This document shows, one piece after another, positions 43,788-53,435 of a DNA stretch of 64,000 nucleotides (positions within the stretch are counted from its first letter, which is position 1; each line of letters begins with the position of its first letter). The stretch is taken from positions 558,001-622,000 of the forward strand of contig CAVWQI010000009.1 in assembly GCA_963757185.1 (NCBI GenBank). Direction: 5' to 3'. The notes below the pieces were generated by a model. That model was not told the DNA's origin, did not search any database, and saw only the letters and a list, made by a program, of their open reading frames with translations. The position numbers and the translations under genes were made by a program. This DNA comes from JAQBQB01 sp963757185. Its GTDB lineage: Bacteria; Gemmatimonadota; Gemmatimonadetes; Gemmatimonadales; Gemmatimonadaceae.

Positions 43788-44692
43788 CCGTATGGATCGT
43801 CGACTGCCCCGCGAGCGATGTCGAGAAAGCGCTGCTGAATTTGTGTCGTGATCGGCCCGCGTCGGCCGTTGCCGATTTCAATGCGATCGACGCTGCGCAC
43901 CGGCGTCACTTCAGACGCCGTACCGCACAAGAACACCTCGTCGGCCGTGTAGAGCATCTCGCGCGGCATCTCTTGCTCGCGGACCTCGAAGCCCATGTCA
44001 CGTGCGAGCGTCAGGATGCTGTATCGCGTCACGCCATGGAGGAGCGTTCCGTTGATCGTCGGCGTGTAAAGGACGCCGCGGTAAACGAGGAACAGGTTCT
44101 GCCCCGACCCCTCGCTGATCATGCCGTGGGTCGTGAGCGCGATCCCCTCGGCGAAACCGTTGCGCAGCGCTTCCATCTTCACGAGCTGGCTGCCGAGATA
44201 GTTGCCCGCGACTTTCGCCATGGCGGGAACCGTGTTCGGCGCGACGCGGTGCCAGCTCGCCACGCACGCGTCGACTCCGTTCTCCAGCGCGCCGTGTCCG
44301 AGGTACGCGCCCCACGGCCAGCACGGCAGATACACCTCGACGGGACTGTCGAACGGCACCATGCCCGCGGCGCCGTATCCGCGCACGACCATCGGCCGCA
44401 GATAACACGAGTCGATGTTGTTGCGCTCGACCAACTCGCAGCACGCCGACACGAGCTCGTCAATCGAGTACGGAAGATCCATGCGGTAGATCTTGCACGA
44501 ATCGGCCATGCGCTGGAGATGGTCCTCGAGCCGGAAGATGGCCGGACCGCGCGGAGTCGCGTAGCAGCGGATCCCTTCGAAGACAGAGGATCCGAATTGA
44601 AGCGAATGCGCCAGGACGTGAATCGTGGCGTCCTGCCACCGAATGAACGCGCCGTCGTGCCAGATCCACTCGGTCTCGGTGAGCTTGGCCAC
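43733..44692 (-). CDS. ilvE: Branched-chain amino-acid aminotransferase
   Basis: 319 residues, class IV PLP enzyme. IlvE features: LHSLQFGSSVFEGIRCY-type opening (AHSLQFGSSVFEGIRCYATP), the PLP lysine in MAKVAGNYLGSQLVKMEAL, SEGSGQNLFLVYRGVLYTP, and GTASEVTPVRSVDR. It interconverts branched-chain amino acids and their 2-oxo acids with glutamate. The gene has its own upstream gap (44693-44834, 142 bp, with a T-run and G-run and no gene seen) and is followed with overlap by the pseudokinase gene, an unexpected partner for an amino-acid enzyme. Confidence 0.95.
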   Translation of the reverse strand: MAKLTETEWIWHDGAFIRWQDATIHVLAHSLQFGSSVFEGIRCYATPRGPAIFRLEDHLQRMADSCKIYRMDLPYSIDELVSACCELVERNNIDSCYLRPMVVRGYGAAGMVPFDSPVEVYLPCWPWGAYLGHGALENGVDACVASWHRVAPNTVPAMAKVAGNYLGSQLVKMEALRNGFAEGIALTTHGMISEGSGQNLFLVYRGVLYTPTINGTLLHGVTRYSILTLARDMGFEVREQEMPREMLYTADEVFLCGTASEVTPVRSVDRIEIGNGRRGPITTQIQQRFLDIARGAVDDPYGWLTYVRAERESGRAVET

Positions 44693-44834
44693 GAAACTCC
44701 TCGAGGAATTTTTTGAGGCGGGGGGCCCAGCTAGGCCGACACGGCAGTAATATCGCTAAAGGGCAATGGGTTCCGCCACAGTCAATGACGTCAATCTTCG
44801 TCGAACCGTTGTCACCTGCCTGCGCGACGCTCGG

Positions 44835-46160
44835 CTAGCTCGCCGCCATGGCGCTGATCAGGGCGAACGCCACCTCGTCATGACCGAGGTCCGAGTGGCC
44901 GCCGATTATCGCGTTGGAATCCAAATTGTAAATCCCGCGCGCCGCGAAACTGTACGGGCTGGCGACTCCCTGCAGCGTGACCACCTCCGCGCCCGGCGTC
45001 TTCTGCGCTCCGTTGCGTCCAAGGCCGCCGTACGGGTCGTTGGCGTCGCCCAACGCGGCGGCAATCTGCCTCGCGATGCGCGAGGCGAGGGGATACGCGA
45101 GTCCCACCGCTTTGTCTTTCGCGGTATACGTGATGGCCGTCACACCTCGCACGCGCGTCGGATCGGTCTCCACCCGACGATAGAACCCGTCGTGCATTCC
45201 GTCGTACGCGACGGCGAAGGCGTAGTGCGAGAACGCCGCCTGTAGAAGCGTGAGCGAGTTCACGGGAAGCGGCGTGGACCCCGGCGCGCCGGCCGCCGCC
45301 GCTGTCACGAGGCGACAACCAAAGCTGTGCCCGGCGAGATGAATTCGAAGCGCCAGCGGACCGTCGGCGGGTCGCTGGCCACGAATCCGCTGCAGCGCGT
45401 CGTGCACGCCGCCCTGCCCGATGTCCCCCGCCCTGTTTTTCATCTGGTAGTACGTGACCAGATTCGCCAGGCTCCGAGCGCCGTCGACGGCCTTGCCGAT
45501 CCAATCGCCGAGGCCAGCGGCGCCGCCCGTGTCGGCCGGAGCACCCGGCGCCGGACGGCTCAACCGGCGAAGCAACTCGTCGCCGCCCAACGTGAAGAAG
45601 TCGTCGACGACGACCGGCTCCTCGTCGTTCACGCTGTGCGGCATGAAGGCGCGGACGATTCGCACGAACTCGTCGCGCGCTTCGAGCGAGCCGGCGAGCG
45701 ACGGGATGAGCGACTTCGCGCGCGCGAGCGCCTTCTTCGAGTCGGGCGTGTCGACGAACGACGCGAGCAGGTCGACGGCCGCCGTGGCGTCGGCAACCCC
45801 GTTGTCGCTCATCGACGCCGCACCCCCCGGAATCAGCGACTTCTCGTCGAACTTCTTCGACGGCCACAGAATCCCGCAGACGACGACGCGCCGGCCGCGA
45901 ATCGTCGCACACGCCGGTGCCTGCTTGGGCAGCACCGCGGCGATGTGGTCGCCGATGGTCGTGTACAGCCCCTCGGCCTCGGGAATGTCGTTGTTCCAGC
46001 CGTGCGAGAGGACGAGGAGGTCGGTGACGACCTGGTTGCCCGTCGGCTTCGTGAGGGCGTCGACCAGTGCCGCGAACTGGTCGGCCTTGTTGATCGCGCC
46101 GTCCTTCGTGAACTCGAGCGGAAAGTACGGAAACGGACCGATCTTGGTGGGAGAGGGCAT
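44835..46160 (-). CDS. Alpha/beta hydrolase partner of the subtilase
   Basis: 441 residues from an ATG at 46160. The longer frame to 46742 runs antisense through the subtilase and is rejected. There is no signal peptide. Strand-helix motifs of an alpha/beta hydrolase are visible: LLVLSHGWNND and the nucleophile elbow HLAGHSFGCR (S279). A His candidate lies near the end (GGHSDLGHDEVAFAL). The 150-residue insertion between them is helical and variable. It resembles DUF900-type hydrolases but cannot be named further. The start is 11 bp after the subtilase stop, so both are on one mRNA. Confidence 0.75.
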   Translation of the reverse strand: MPSPTKIGPFPYFPLEFTKDGAINKADQFAALVDALTKPTGNQVVTDLLVLSHGWNNDIPEAEGLYTTIGDHIAAVLPKQAPACATIRGRRVVVCGILWPSKKFDEKSLIPGGAASMSDNGVADATAAVDLLASFVDTPDSKKALARAKSLIPSLAGSLEARDEFVRIVRAFMPHSVNDEEPVVVDDFFTLGGDELLRRLSRPAPGAPADTGGAAGLGDWIGKAVDGARSLANLVTYYQMKNRAGDIGQGGVHDALQRIRGQRPADGPLALRIHLAGHSFGCRLVTAAAAGAPGSTPLPVNSLTLLQAAFSHYAFAVAYDGMHDGFYRRVETDPTRVRGVTAITYTAKDKAVGLAYPLASRIARQIAAALGDANDPYGGLGRNGAQKTPGAEVVTLQGVASPYSFAARGIYNLDSNAIIGGHSDLGHDEVAFALISAMAAS

Positions 46161-46171
46161 GTGTGGAACGC

Positions 46172-47692
46172 CTAAACCGATTGAATGGCGCGCATGAGAT
46201 CGATCAGCCCGGCGCCCTGGAAGTAGCGCTCGCGATTGAGGTCGGTGGCGGCGCGCATGAAGATGCGCTTCACCTCTTCGGCCTGACCGATGTATTCGCG
46301 CCGAATCGAGAGAAACGCGGCGATGGCGCCCGAGACGTGCGGCGCGGCCATGCTCGTGCCGCTGTCCTCCACATAGAGCGCGTCGCTCTGCGTGGCGGTG
46401 CGAGCCGTGTCGAGCGCGGCGCCGGCGCCGCACGAGATGATCTTCTCGCCGGGCGCGACGAGATCCGGCTTGGGGCGCCCGTCGCCGGTCGGCCCCTTGG
46501 AGGAGAAGTACGACACGCCGTAGACGTGCGGCATGTCGCGGTGCGTCGAGCCGACCGTGATCGCGCGGTCCGCGTTTCCGGGATCGTTGATGCTGAGCGA
46601 GAGACCCGCCGCGACGGAGCCGCGGTCGATCGTATCGGCGTATCCGTACCCCGTGTTCCCCGCCGCGACGACGACGACAACGCCCGAGCGCACGAGCCTG
46701 TCCACGACGTTGCACAACGGACTTTGTCCGCAGGCGAACCACTCCGGGTCGAAATCGTAGCCGACGCTCAGATTCACGCCGTGGATCTTGACGTCCTTGC
46801 CGTAGCCGTTCACGCGGTCGATCGACTCGAGCGCGATGATCACGTTGCTCACCGGTCCGCGCCCGTCGGGGCCGAGCACCTTGAGACTGACGATCGTGGC
46901 TTGGGGCGCGATCCCGCGGATCGCGGTCAGCGGCACGACTTCGCGAGTGACGGCGCCGGTCTCATCGCGATGGCGCGCGACCGCCGAGATGGTCTGTCCC
47001 TGCGGGACGTCGGACAGTGTGAGCTCGCCGGCGATGATCCCGGCGACATGCGTCCCATGGCCGAATTCGTCGACGAGCGGCGCGCCGGGCGCGCCCGGTG
47101 GCGCGGTGAAGTCGGCGTGCGCGAGCGGCGCCTCGAGCAACAACGTCTTGTGTTTTCGAAAGTGCGGATGATCGCCCTGCACTCCCGAGTCGAGCACCGC
47201 CCAGACGATTCGGCTTCCGCTCGCCGTGAACGCCGTGAGGGCAGCGTCGGCCTTGACGGTGCTCACCGAATGCGTGAGCAGCGCGCGCACCTCGAAGTCC
47301 GGCCAGATGTGGAAGATCACCCGGGCCGAAGAATTCGACGCGCCCCCCGGCCCCGCCGCCTCGGCGTCGAGGCGCGCGAGCGCGCGTATGGCTCGCCCGT
47401 CCAGACGCGCGAAGACGTACTGGTCGCTCAAGTCCGTCTTGCGGTGATCGACGCCGATCCCGGTGCTCGCGACTCGCGCGTCGGCGCTCGACGCCAGCGC
47501 GACCGCGATCAGATCGGCGACGCGCTCGCGCGCGCGATCTCGTCCGCCCGTGTAGGTGAGGTTGACGTCGACGACGACGTCGAACAGCGCGTTGTCGCCG
47601 TGCTCGTCGAGCTGCTCGAGGAGTGGGCGCGCGATCACCGTCCGGTCGAGGACGGTGGGATCGAATCGCTTGTCGGGTTTCTTTGTGGCCAT
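46172..47692 (-). CDS. S8-family subtilisin-like serine protease without signal peptide
   Basis: 506 residues from an ATG at 47692 (MATKKPDKRFDPTVLDRTVI); the extra 21 residues of the longer frame are unlikely. The triad is complete: D168 in WAVLDSGVQ, H212 in FGHGTHVAG, S447 in EDSGTSMAAPHVSG, with oxyanion N346 in AAGNTGYGY. An N-terminal region of about 150 residues resembles an I9-like prodomain (DVVVDVNLTYTGGRDRARER). No export signal is seen, so it may act inside the cell or be released otherwise. A cytoplasmic subtilase cotranscribed with an alpha/beta hydrolase is unusual among secreted subtilases and may be a defined two-gene module. Confidence 0.9.
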   Translation of the reverse strand: MATKKPDKRFDPTVLDRTVIARPLLEQLDEHGDNALFDVVVDVNLTYTGGRDRARERVADLIAVALASSADARVASTGIGVDHRKTDLSDQYVFARLDGRAIRALARLDAEAAGPGGASNSSARVIFHIWPDFEVRALLTHSVSTVKADAALTAFTASGSRIVWAVLDSGVQGDHPHFRKHKTLLLEAPLAHADFTAPPGAPGAPLVDEFGHGTHVAGIIAGELTLSDVPQGQTISAVARHRDETGAVTREVVPLTAIRGIAPQATIVSLKVLGPDGRGPVSNVIIALESIDRVNGYGKDVKIHGVNLSVGYDFDPEWFACGQSPLCNVVDRLVRSGVVVVVAAGNTGYGYADTIDRGSVAAGLSLSINDPGNADRAITVGSTHRDMPHVYGVSYFSSKGPTGDGRPKPDLVAPGEKIISCGAGAALDTARTATQSDALYVEDSGTSMAAPHVSGAIAAFLSIRREYIGQAEEVKRIFMRAATDLNRERYFQGAGLIDLMRAIQSV

Positions 47693-47868
47693 CGGGCGGG
47701 CTTGAGGGGCGAGCGATGGCGGCGGCGCCGCAAGTATCCTGAGCCGGTCCAACACGTTGGCGCAAGGGATAAACGACGTCTCGCACGAGGACCGGACCGC
47801 GCGGCCGAGCGAACGACGGCGCCGGGCCGCGCGTATTATGGGTGGTCACCTATCGCATTGGAGCTCAC

Positions 47869-49020
47869 GTGGGCGTCGACATAAATCGCTCGTTCTCGCG
47901 CCGTGCGTCGCGCGTCGGCCTCGCGCTCGTCGGCGCGGCCGGGCTGTACGGTTCATTGGCCGGCTTCACGTCGTCCCGCCGATTGGCGCCGGGCCTGTCG
48001 TTCCGCTTATCGTCGCAGGTGAAAATCTTTCCGGGCGACACTCCGCGCAGCCAGGACGACGAAGTGATGCGCGGGCGTGGGATCGCGCTGAACAACCGTT
48101 CGCGCATCGAATTCCTGGCGTATACCCCGATTCCGTCCAACGTCACGACCGACGACTACCTCGTCGCGCTCGACTCGGGCAAGGTGTTCATCAATCACTC
48201 TGGCAGTCAGACGTTCGCGCCGGCCAACGATACGTTCGGCGGACCGGCCGTAGTGGCGCTCGGCCGCGTGCTCGGCGGCGGTCGTGGTGGCCGAGGCGGA
48301 GCTCCGGGCGGAGGCGCCGCTGGTGACGCCAACGGCGGCGGAGGTGGCGGGGCCGGACGCGCGGGCGGTCGCGGCGGCCGACCTGGCGGAGGGGGTGGTG
48401 GCGGTGGAGGAGGTGGCGGCGGCGCGCCCGGACGGGGGCGAGGTCGCGGACGCGGCAGCGTCGGGCAAGGTTTTCTGAGTCAGATCTCGCTGCTCGACGT
48501 TTCTTTCAAGGTCGAAAAGCTCGGCGCGGATTCCGCGATCGAGGGACGGCCGACGCAGCACTATCGCATCACGGCCGACTATCGCGTGGTGTGGAGCGAC
48601 CAGGGATTCCCGGCGCACGCGGTCACCGACGTCTGGACCACGCCGCTGCCGACGCTGATTCCCAATCCCTTCGAGCCGCTCATCGTCGCCGATCAGTCGA
48701 CCGACGGGCCGCTCATCGAATACGCGCTCAAGCTGCGCGCCGCACGGTCGCAGATCGAAGGAACGCCGATCAAGGTCGTGACCACGACGACACTCGGCAA
48801 CATTCGCGACATCATCGGCTTTCAGAGCTTCGTCGCCGACGATCCAACAGTCGACAAGCTGACGATCGTGCAGCAGACGCAGATCACGAACATTCAGAAC
48901 GCCGACGTCGACCCAAAGCAGCTCGAGGTCCCGGACGCGACGAACGGCGACTCGCCCGGCGGCGCGTCGTCCAGCGCGCCGGCGGCGGCATCGACGACGA
49001 GCCCGCGCTCGAGGCGTTAA
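47869..49020 (+). CDS. Exported Gly-rich protein of unknown function
   Basis: 383 residues from a GTG at 47869 with GGAG five bases before it. A GTG at 47842 is upstream and in frame. A signal-like helix comes first (SRVGLALVGAAGLYGSLAGF). A folded part follows (FRLSSQVKIFPGD, RIEFLAYTPIPSNVTTDDYL), then a Gly/Arg tract at about 48270-48465, with runs of up to 13 glycines, then a second folded part (QHYRITADYRVVWSDQGFPA, KVVTTTTLGNIRDI, KLTIVQQTQITNIQNADVDP). No family is recognised. It ends 9 bp before the cytochrome gene and may be cotranscribed with it. Confidence 0.7.
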   Translation: MGVDINRSFSRRASRVGLALVGAAGLYGSLAGFTSSRRLAPGLSFRLSSQVKIFPGDTPRSQDDEVMRGRGIALNNRSRIEFLAYTPIPSNVTTDDYLVALDSGKVFINHSGSQTFAPANDTFGGPAVVALGRVLGGGRGGRGGAPGGGAAGDANGGGGGGAGRAGGRGGRPGGGGGGGGGGGGGAPGRGRGRGRGSVGQGFLSQISLLDVSFKVEKLGADSAIEGRPTQHYRITADYRVVWSDQGFPAHAVTDVWTTPLPTLIPNPFEPLIVADQSTDGPLIEYALKLRAARSQIEGTPIKVVTTTTLGNIRDIIGFQSFVADDPTVDKLTIVQQTQITNIQNADVDPKQLEVPDATNGDSPGGASSSAPAAASTTSPRSRR

Positions 49021-49029
49021 ATTCGCGGC

Positions 49030-49473
49030 ATGACGCATCGTTTGATTTGGGTCGCCGCGGCATTGGTCGGCGCGGCGGCGCTGACGGCGTTCGCGCGCCG
49101 CGATTCAGTCGCCGAGCCGACGCACACGGTGTGGGACAGCGTCTACACCGCGGCACAGGCGTCGCACGGCGATTCGCTCTATAAGGCGACGTGTGTGAAA
49201 TGCCACGGCGCCACGCTCGGCGGCGGCGACGAAGGGTCCCCGCTGGTCGGCTCGGCGTTCCTCGGCAACTGGCGCGATCTGACGCTGGACCAGTTGTTCG
49301 ACAAGATCCGAACGTCGATGCCGCCCGACAACCCGAAGTCGATCGCGACGCGCGACGTCGCCGATCTCGTGGCGTACCTGCTCGCGCAGAACCAGTTCCC
49401 CGCCGGCGCGAAGGTGCTGACCGATAGCCTCGATCAGCTCAAGGACATCAAGATCACGACGTCTCGTCCGTAG
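49030..49473 (+). CDS. Mono-haem c-type cytochrome (paralogue 1)
   Basis: 147 residues with an N-terminal signal or anchor (LIWVAAALVGAAALTAFA). The haem site is CVKCH. A likely Met ligand is in IRTSMPPDNP. The ending DSLDQLKDIKITTSRP matches the tails of the two other cytochromes in this block (DSL...IDV and DSLKKYRIEA). It carries electrons in the periplasm. Neighbours suggest it serves the FAD oxidase or quinoprotein branch. Confidence 0.92.
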   Translation: MTHRLIWVAAALVGAAALTAFARRDSVAEPTHTVWDSVYTAAQASHGDSLYKATCVKCHGATLGGGDEGSPLVGSAFLGNWRDLTLDQLFDKIRTSMPPDNPKSIATRDVADLVAYLLAQNQFPAGAKVLTDSLDQLKDIKITTSRP

Positions 49474-49549
49474 CTTCGGCGGCGCCCCTGACGCGTCCGG
49501 AGCGATACAGCCTGGGCTGGCATCTACGAATTGATACTGCAACGATTTC

Positions 49550-49707
49550 GGAACTGCAACGATTTCGCGGAGGCCGCGGATTTCGCTGAACAAGAGCCTT
49601 TGTTTTATGAAAAGAAAACTTTTTTTGATTTAAAGCCTTTGCTCTTCATTCAGGCTTTGCTTTTTCCGCGTGAATCCGGCCCTTCCGCGAAATCCTGTTG
49701 CAGTTCC
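49550..49707. repeat. Second type of intergenic inverted-repeat element, with terminator-like hairpin
   Basis: The left arm GGAACTGCAACGATTTCGCG runs on into GAGGCCGCGGATTTCGC. The right arm (about 49672-49707) is its imperfect inverted copy, ending GTTGCAGTTCC. The 80-bp interior is strikingly A+T-rich for this genome and holds a hairpin AAAGCCT / AGGCTTT (49632-49658) followed by GCTTTTT, a possible terminator for the cytochrome gene. A 15-bp direct repeat (ACTGCAACGATTTCG) sits at 49535 and 49553. It fills most of the 276-bp gap 49474-49749. Confidence 0.75.
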
Positions 49708-49749
49708 TAGAGGCGTACCGGCCAGACCAGCCGAACCAGATGCAGCCGA

Positions 49750-51554
49750 CTAACGGAGCGCCGGCGGTTTTGGCGGAGCGGACTTGGCGGCGGAGTCGCC
49801 AGGAGTCTTCTTGGTGCTGTCGGCCGGAGTCGGCGGCGGCTCGTAATCCTTTTCAGGAATCGTGAACAATTTGTCCTGGGGATCCTGGTGCCCCATGACG
49901 CGCTTGGACATGTAGTCGCCGACCTTGGGGCCCATCTTGAACCCCTCGGCGTTGCCGCCGCCGGCGATCCAGACGTTGGACCAGCCGGGGTGATTGTCGA
50001 AAATGAAGTTGCCGCTCGACGTGGACTCGTAGTGGCACGAATGCGTCTGCGCGATCGGAGCGTCTTTAAGCAGCGGAAAACGGTGCGCGACGAATCGCCG
50101 CGGGCCGGCGATCTGCGACGCATCCGCCCACCGATCGCTCAAGTCGGGATCCTGCTGCTGCGGCGGCACATCCTGCTGAGCCCCGAAGCCCCCCCTCCCG
50201 CACCCGCCGCGCCGCCACGACCGCGTCCGGCGTTCGCGCCGCGACCGCCTCCGCCTCGACCGCCACGACCGTCTCCCGTCGCGCCCGCGCCGCCGCGCCC
50301 GTCCGTGTTGGCAGCGGCTCCGCCAGGTTGGCCACCCTGCGGCGTCGCCCCCGCGACGTTCGCGTTGTTGATGCCGGCGCCGTTATTGGCTCCATTCGCC
50401 GGCGCGCCGCGACCGCCGCCGCGGCCATCAGCCGCGGCGACGACTTGATCAGGCGCGCGCTCGCCCCCGCGCACGCGGAAACCGCGGTTGTCGACGGGTA
50501 GCGCCGCCCATCCCGTCACGCCGGGAAAGTTGTAGCTCGGGATGTTCGGATAGGTGAAGCGATAGTCGCCGATCGGCGTCGCGAAGTAGCAGACGTATCC
50601 CATTGGGACGCGCGTCTTCTTCGCGAACAGCTCCGGGAACGTCTTTCCAAGCCACGGGCCGACCGCGTAGACGAACGTGTCCGCTCGCAGCGTGGCGCCG
50701 GTGTCGAGCTTGAGTTCGGTGAGCCGCCCGTTGACACTCTTCCCCGGCGATGCGCGCCCAATCACGATCTTGCCGCCGAGATGCTCGAACACGGCGGCGA
50801 CCGACTGACACGCGCGGCGCGCGCGAACAACGCCGGCGTCCGGCTCGTACAGCACGGCCGTGATGTCGTCCATCGAGATCACGGGGAACGATTTGCGGAC
50901 ATCATCCGGATTGAGGACCTGGTACGGGATCTTGTTCTTGTCCCACCAGACCTTGCAGCGGAGTTGGAAGTTGTCCCACTCCGTGCGCATGATCAGATCG
51001 CCCGTCACGTGGAAGAGGTTGAGCCGCAGCTCGCGACCCCACTCGTCGTCGAACGCGATCCACTTCTTCATCGCTTCGCGCGCCCAGAGCATCCAGACCT
51101 CACCCAGCTCGCCCGGGCGATCGCCGTACGAAGACCGCACGCCGCGCGTCTCGTCGCCCGACGTCGACCGCGCGTTGCCCGCGCCGTACGCGTCGACGAT
51201 CGTGACCTTCGCGCCCATCTTGCGCAGGTTGAGCGCCGTCCAGCCGCCCCACGCACCCGCACCGACGACGACGATGTCCGGCGACTCTCCCGAGCGAACG
51301 AAGGGCACGCGCGGCGCCGGCGTGACCTTCGGCTTTCCGCCCGCGAGATTCGCCCCGCCGACCAGGAACGCACCGGCGCTCGCGCCGGCGACCTTCAGAA
51401 AGTCACGCCGAGCGACGGAATTGTAGTTGAAGTCCGGGTCCTCGCCCGCCACCGGCGCGAGGGGGAGCTCGGCTTCACTCGGATTCGTTGTCGGCGCGGC
51501 GGAGTTCGTGCCCGAAATGGGGGAGACAGACGGAGTCGTCGGGTCGGTCGGCAT
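49750..51554 (-). CDS. Tat-exported FAD-dependent oxidase (DAO/sarcosine-oxidase type), frameshifted
   Basis: About 601 residues joined, from an ATG at 51554 (a GTG at 51605 is possible). Tat signal: VARRDFLKVAGASAGAFLVG. The FAD site is IVVVGAGAWGGWTALNLRK. A DAO-type substrate domain follows (STSGDETRGVRSSYGD; VYAVGPWLGKTFPELF). A Gly/Asn/Arg tract at 50190-50440 precedes the last DAO segment (IAQTHSCHYESTSSGNF; VWIAGGGNAEGFKMGP). The two parts lie in different frames. Adding one base to the C7 run at 50189-50195 restores one reading through AQQDVPPQQQDPDLSDRW. It oxidises an amine, amino acid or related substrate. Closely paired with cytochromes. Confidence 0.87.
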
Positions 51555-51718
51555 TTCCGCGGTAGGGATGGGGGATGACCGTGCAGAAGATGTCGTGAGG
51601 ACCACCTCAAATCAAACGGCCGACCGGTCGCAAAACGCTGCGCGCGCGGTATTATTGGCGTGTTCGCGACGCGTTGCCCGGCCGGCATGTCGCCGCCCGA
51701 AACGCGCCCGGAGGATGC

Positions 51719-52219
51719 ATGCGGAATCGCCGTCTGAAATTCCTTGCTTGGACCACGCTCATCGTCGGCTGCGTGTCGGCCGCGCCGAACGTTCGGCCGC
51801 CGCTTGGCGCCAACCTCGTCGGTGGCGCGATGACCGGCGCTCCCGTTCCGCTCCGGTTCGACCCCAACGCCCGCGTCATTCGATCCACCGCCGCCAACCT
51901 TCCGCCGGCTTCGTACTCCAACGTGCAGGCCTCGCGGGGCGAGGCGGTGTACGGCAACACATGCGGCGTATGCCATCAGCCGGGCTCGCTCGTCGGACAG
52001 GCGTTCGTCGAGGGCTGGGGCGACCGCCGCGTCTACGACTTCTACGCCCTCGTTCGCGCGACGATGCCGCTCGACAATCCGGGCGGTTTGAAGGACCAGG
52101 AGTATCTCGACGTCATCGCGTATCTGCTCAAGGCGAATCATGCTCCGGCGGGAACGGATTCACTCGCCGCCGACACCACCGCGCTTCGCTCGCACAAGAT
52201 CGACGTTCACTATCCGTAG
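51719..52219 (+). CDS. Mono-haem c-type cytochrome (paralogue 2)
   Basis: 166 residues from an ATG at 51719 preceded by GGAGGA. Signal segment FLAWTTLIVGCVSAAP. Haem site CGVCH. Met candidate in VRATMPLDNPGGL. The ending DSLAADTTALRSHKIDVHYP aligns with the tails of the cytochromes at 49030 and 55822. Divergent from the FAD oxidase across 164 bp (51555-51718; no gene seen), which suggests they are partners in electron transfer. The NHL propeller follows 31 bp later. Confidence 0.92.
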   Translation: MRNRRLKFLAWTTLIVGCVSAAPNVRPPLGANLVGGAMTGAPVPLRFDPNARVIRSTAANLPPASYSNVQASRGEAVYGNTCGVCHQPGSLVGQAFVEGWGDRRVYDFYALVRATMPLDNPGGLKDQEYLDVIAYLLKANHAPAGTDSLAADTTALRSHKIDVHYP

Positions 52220-52250
52220 TTTCCCTCGTTTCTTCTCGAGGACCACGCCG

Positions 52251-53411
52251 ATGGTGATTCACTCGCGCTCTTTCGCGCGCCGCATTTCCTTGCTCGCCCT
52301 GTCCGCGGCCGCGCCCGCGATCGCTCTCGCGCAGGCGTCGTCGCCGACGATGCCGGCCCTCAATGACCTGCCGAACCCGTACCACACGGACACGACGTGG
52401 GCCAAGCTGCCCGCGGGTCGCATGTGGGGGGCGACGAGCGCGGTGGCGATCGACCGCGACGGCAAGAGCATCTGGATGGCCGACCGGTGCGCGGCGAATA
52501 GCTGCGGCGGCTCGACGCTCGACCCCGTGATGAAGTTCGACGCGAGCGGCAACGTCGTCGCGCACTGGGGCGGCGGCATGTTCGTCGCGCCGCACGGCAT
52601 CCTCGTCGACAAGGACGGCAACATCTGGGTGGTCGACTGCGCGTGCACCGGCGGCGGTGGTCGTCGCGGTGGCGCCGGCGGCGCACCAGCCGGAGCGCCT
52701 CCAGCCGCTCCATCGGGCGGCGGCCGCGGCGCCGATTCGACCGCTCCGCCCAAGGGACATCAGATCTTCCAGTTCAGCCCCGACGGCAAGCTGTTGCGCA
52801 CGCTCGGCAAACCGGGCGGCGCGCGCGACCCGGACTACTTCTTCCAGCCGAACGCGATCCTCATCGCGCCCAACGGCGACATCTTCGTCGCCGAGGGCCA
52901 TTCGTCGACACCGGGGAGCGCGGCGCGGCTATACAAGTTCTCGAAGGATGGAACGCTGATCAAAGCGTGGGGCCAGCTCGGCAACGGCCCCGACGACTTC
53001 GACCAGCCGCACGCCCTGGCGATGGATTCCAAGGGCCGCCTATTCGTGGGCGACCGCGGCAACAACCGGATCAAGATCTTCGACCAGGACGGCAAGCTGC
53101 TCGACACCTGGTACCAGTTCAGCCGCCCGAGCGGAATCTTCATCGACGCGCAGGACAACATCTACGTCGCGGATTCGGAGTCGCAGTCGGTGGGGAGCGG
53201 ACGCACTCGCGAATGGAAGCGCGGGATTCGGATCGGGAGCGCCAAGGACGGCTCGGTGAAGTACTTCATCCCCGACCCTGTGACCAACGCGACGAACACG
53301 AGCTCCGCCGAGGGCGTCGCCGTCGATTTGGCTGGGCACATCTACGGCGCCGAGGTCGGGCCGTCGGTGTACGGCGAGGCGGCGCACCTGAAGAGGTACA
53401 CAAAGGAGTAG
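52251..53411 (+). CDS. NHL-repeat six-bladed beta-propeller, exported
   Basis: 386 residues with signal peptide SLLALSAAAPAIALAQA. NHL-type blades: GNVVAHWGGGMFVAPHGILV, DKDGNIWVVDCACTGGG, FFQPNAILIAPNGDIFVAEG, FDQPHALAMDSKGRLFVGDR, RPSGIFIDAQDNIYVADSES. The closest annotated group is peptidyl-alpha-hydroxyglycine lyase-like propellers, but the catalytic zinc/calcium ligands cannot be confirmed by eye. A Gly/Ala/Arg insert (52651-52745) separates blades 2 and 3. Role unknown; its place among cytochromes and oxidases suggests a periplasmic redox or substrate-binding function. Confidence 0.82.
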   Translation: MVIHSRSFARRISLLALSAAAPAIALAQASSPTMPALNDLPNPYHTDTTWAKLPAGRMWGATSAVAIDRDGKSIWMADRCAANSCGGSTLDPVMKFDASGNVVAHWGGGMFVAPHGILVDKDGNIWVVDCACTGGGGRRGGAGGAPAGAPPAAPSGGGRGADSTAPPKGHQIFQFSPDGKLLRTLGKPGGARDPDYFFQPNAILIAPNGDIFVAEGHSSTPGSAARLYKFSKDGTLIKAWGQLGNGPDDFDQPHALAMDSKGRLFVGDRGNNRIKIFDQDGKLLDTWYQFSRPSGIFIDAQDNIYVADSESQSVGSGRTREWKRGIRIGSAKDGSVKYFIPDPVTNATNTSSAEGVAVDLAGHIYGAEVGPSVYGEAAHLKRYTKE

Positions 53412-53435
53412 CGCTGGACGGCTGAACGGCCAGAC

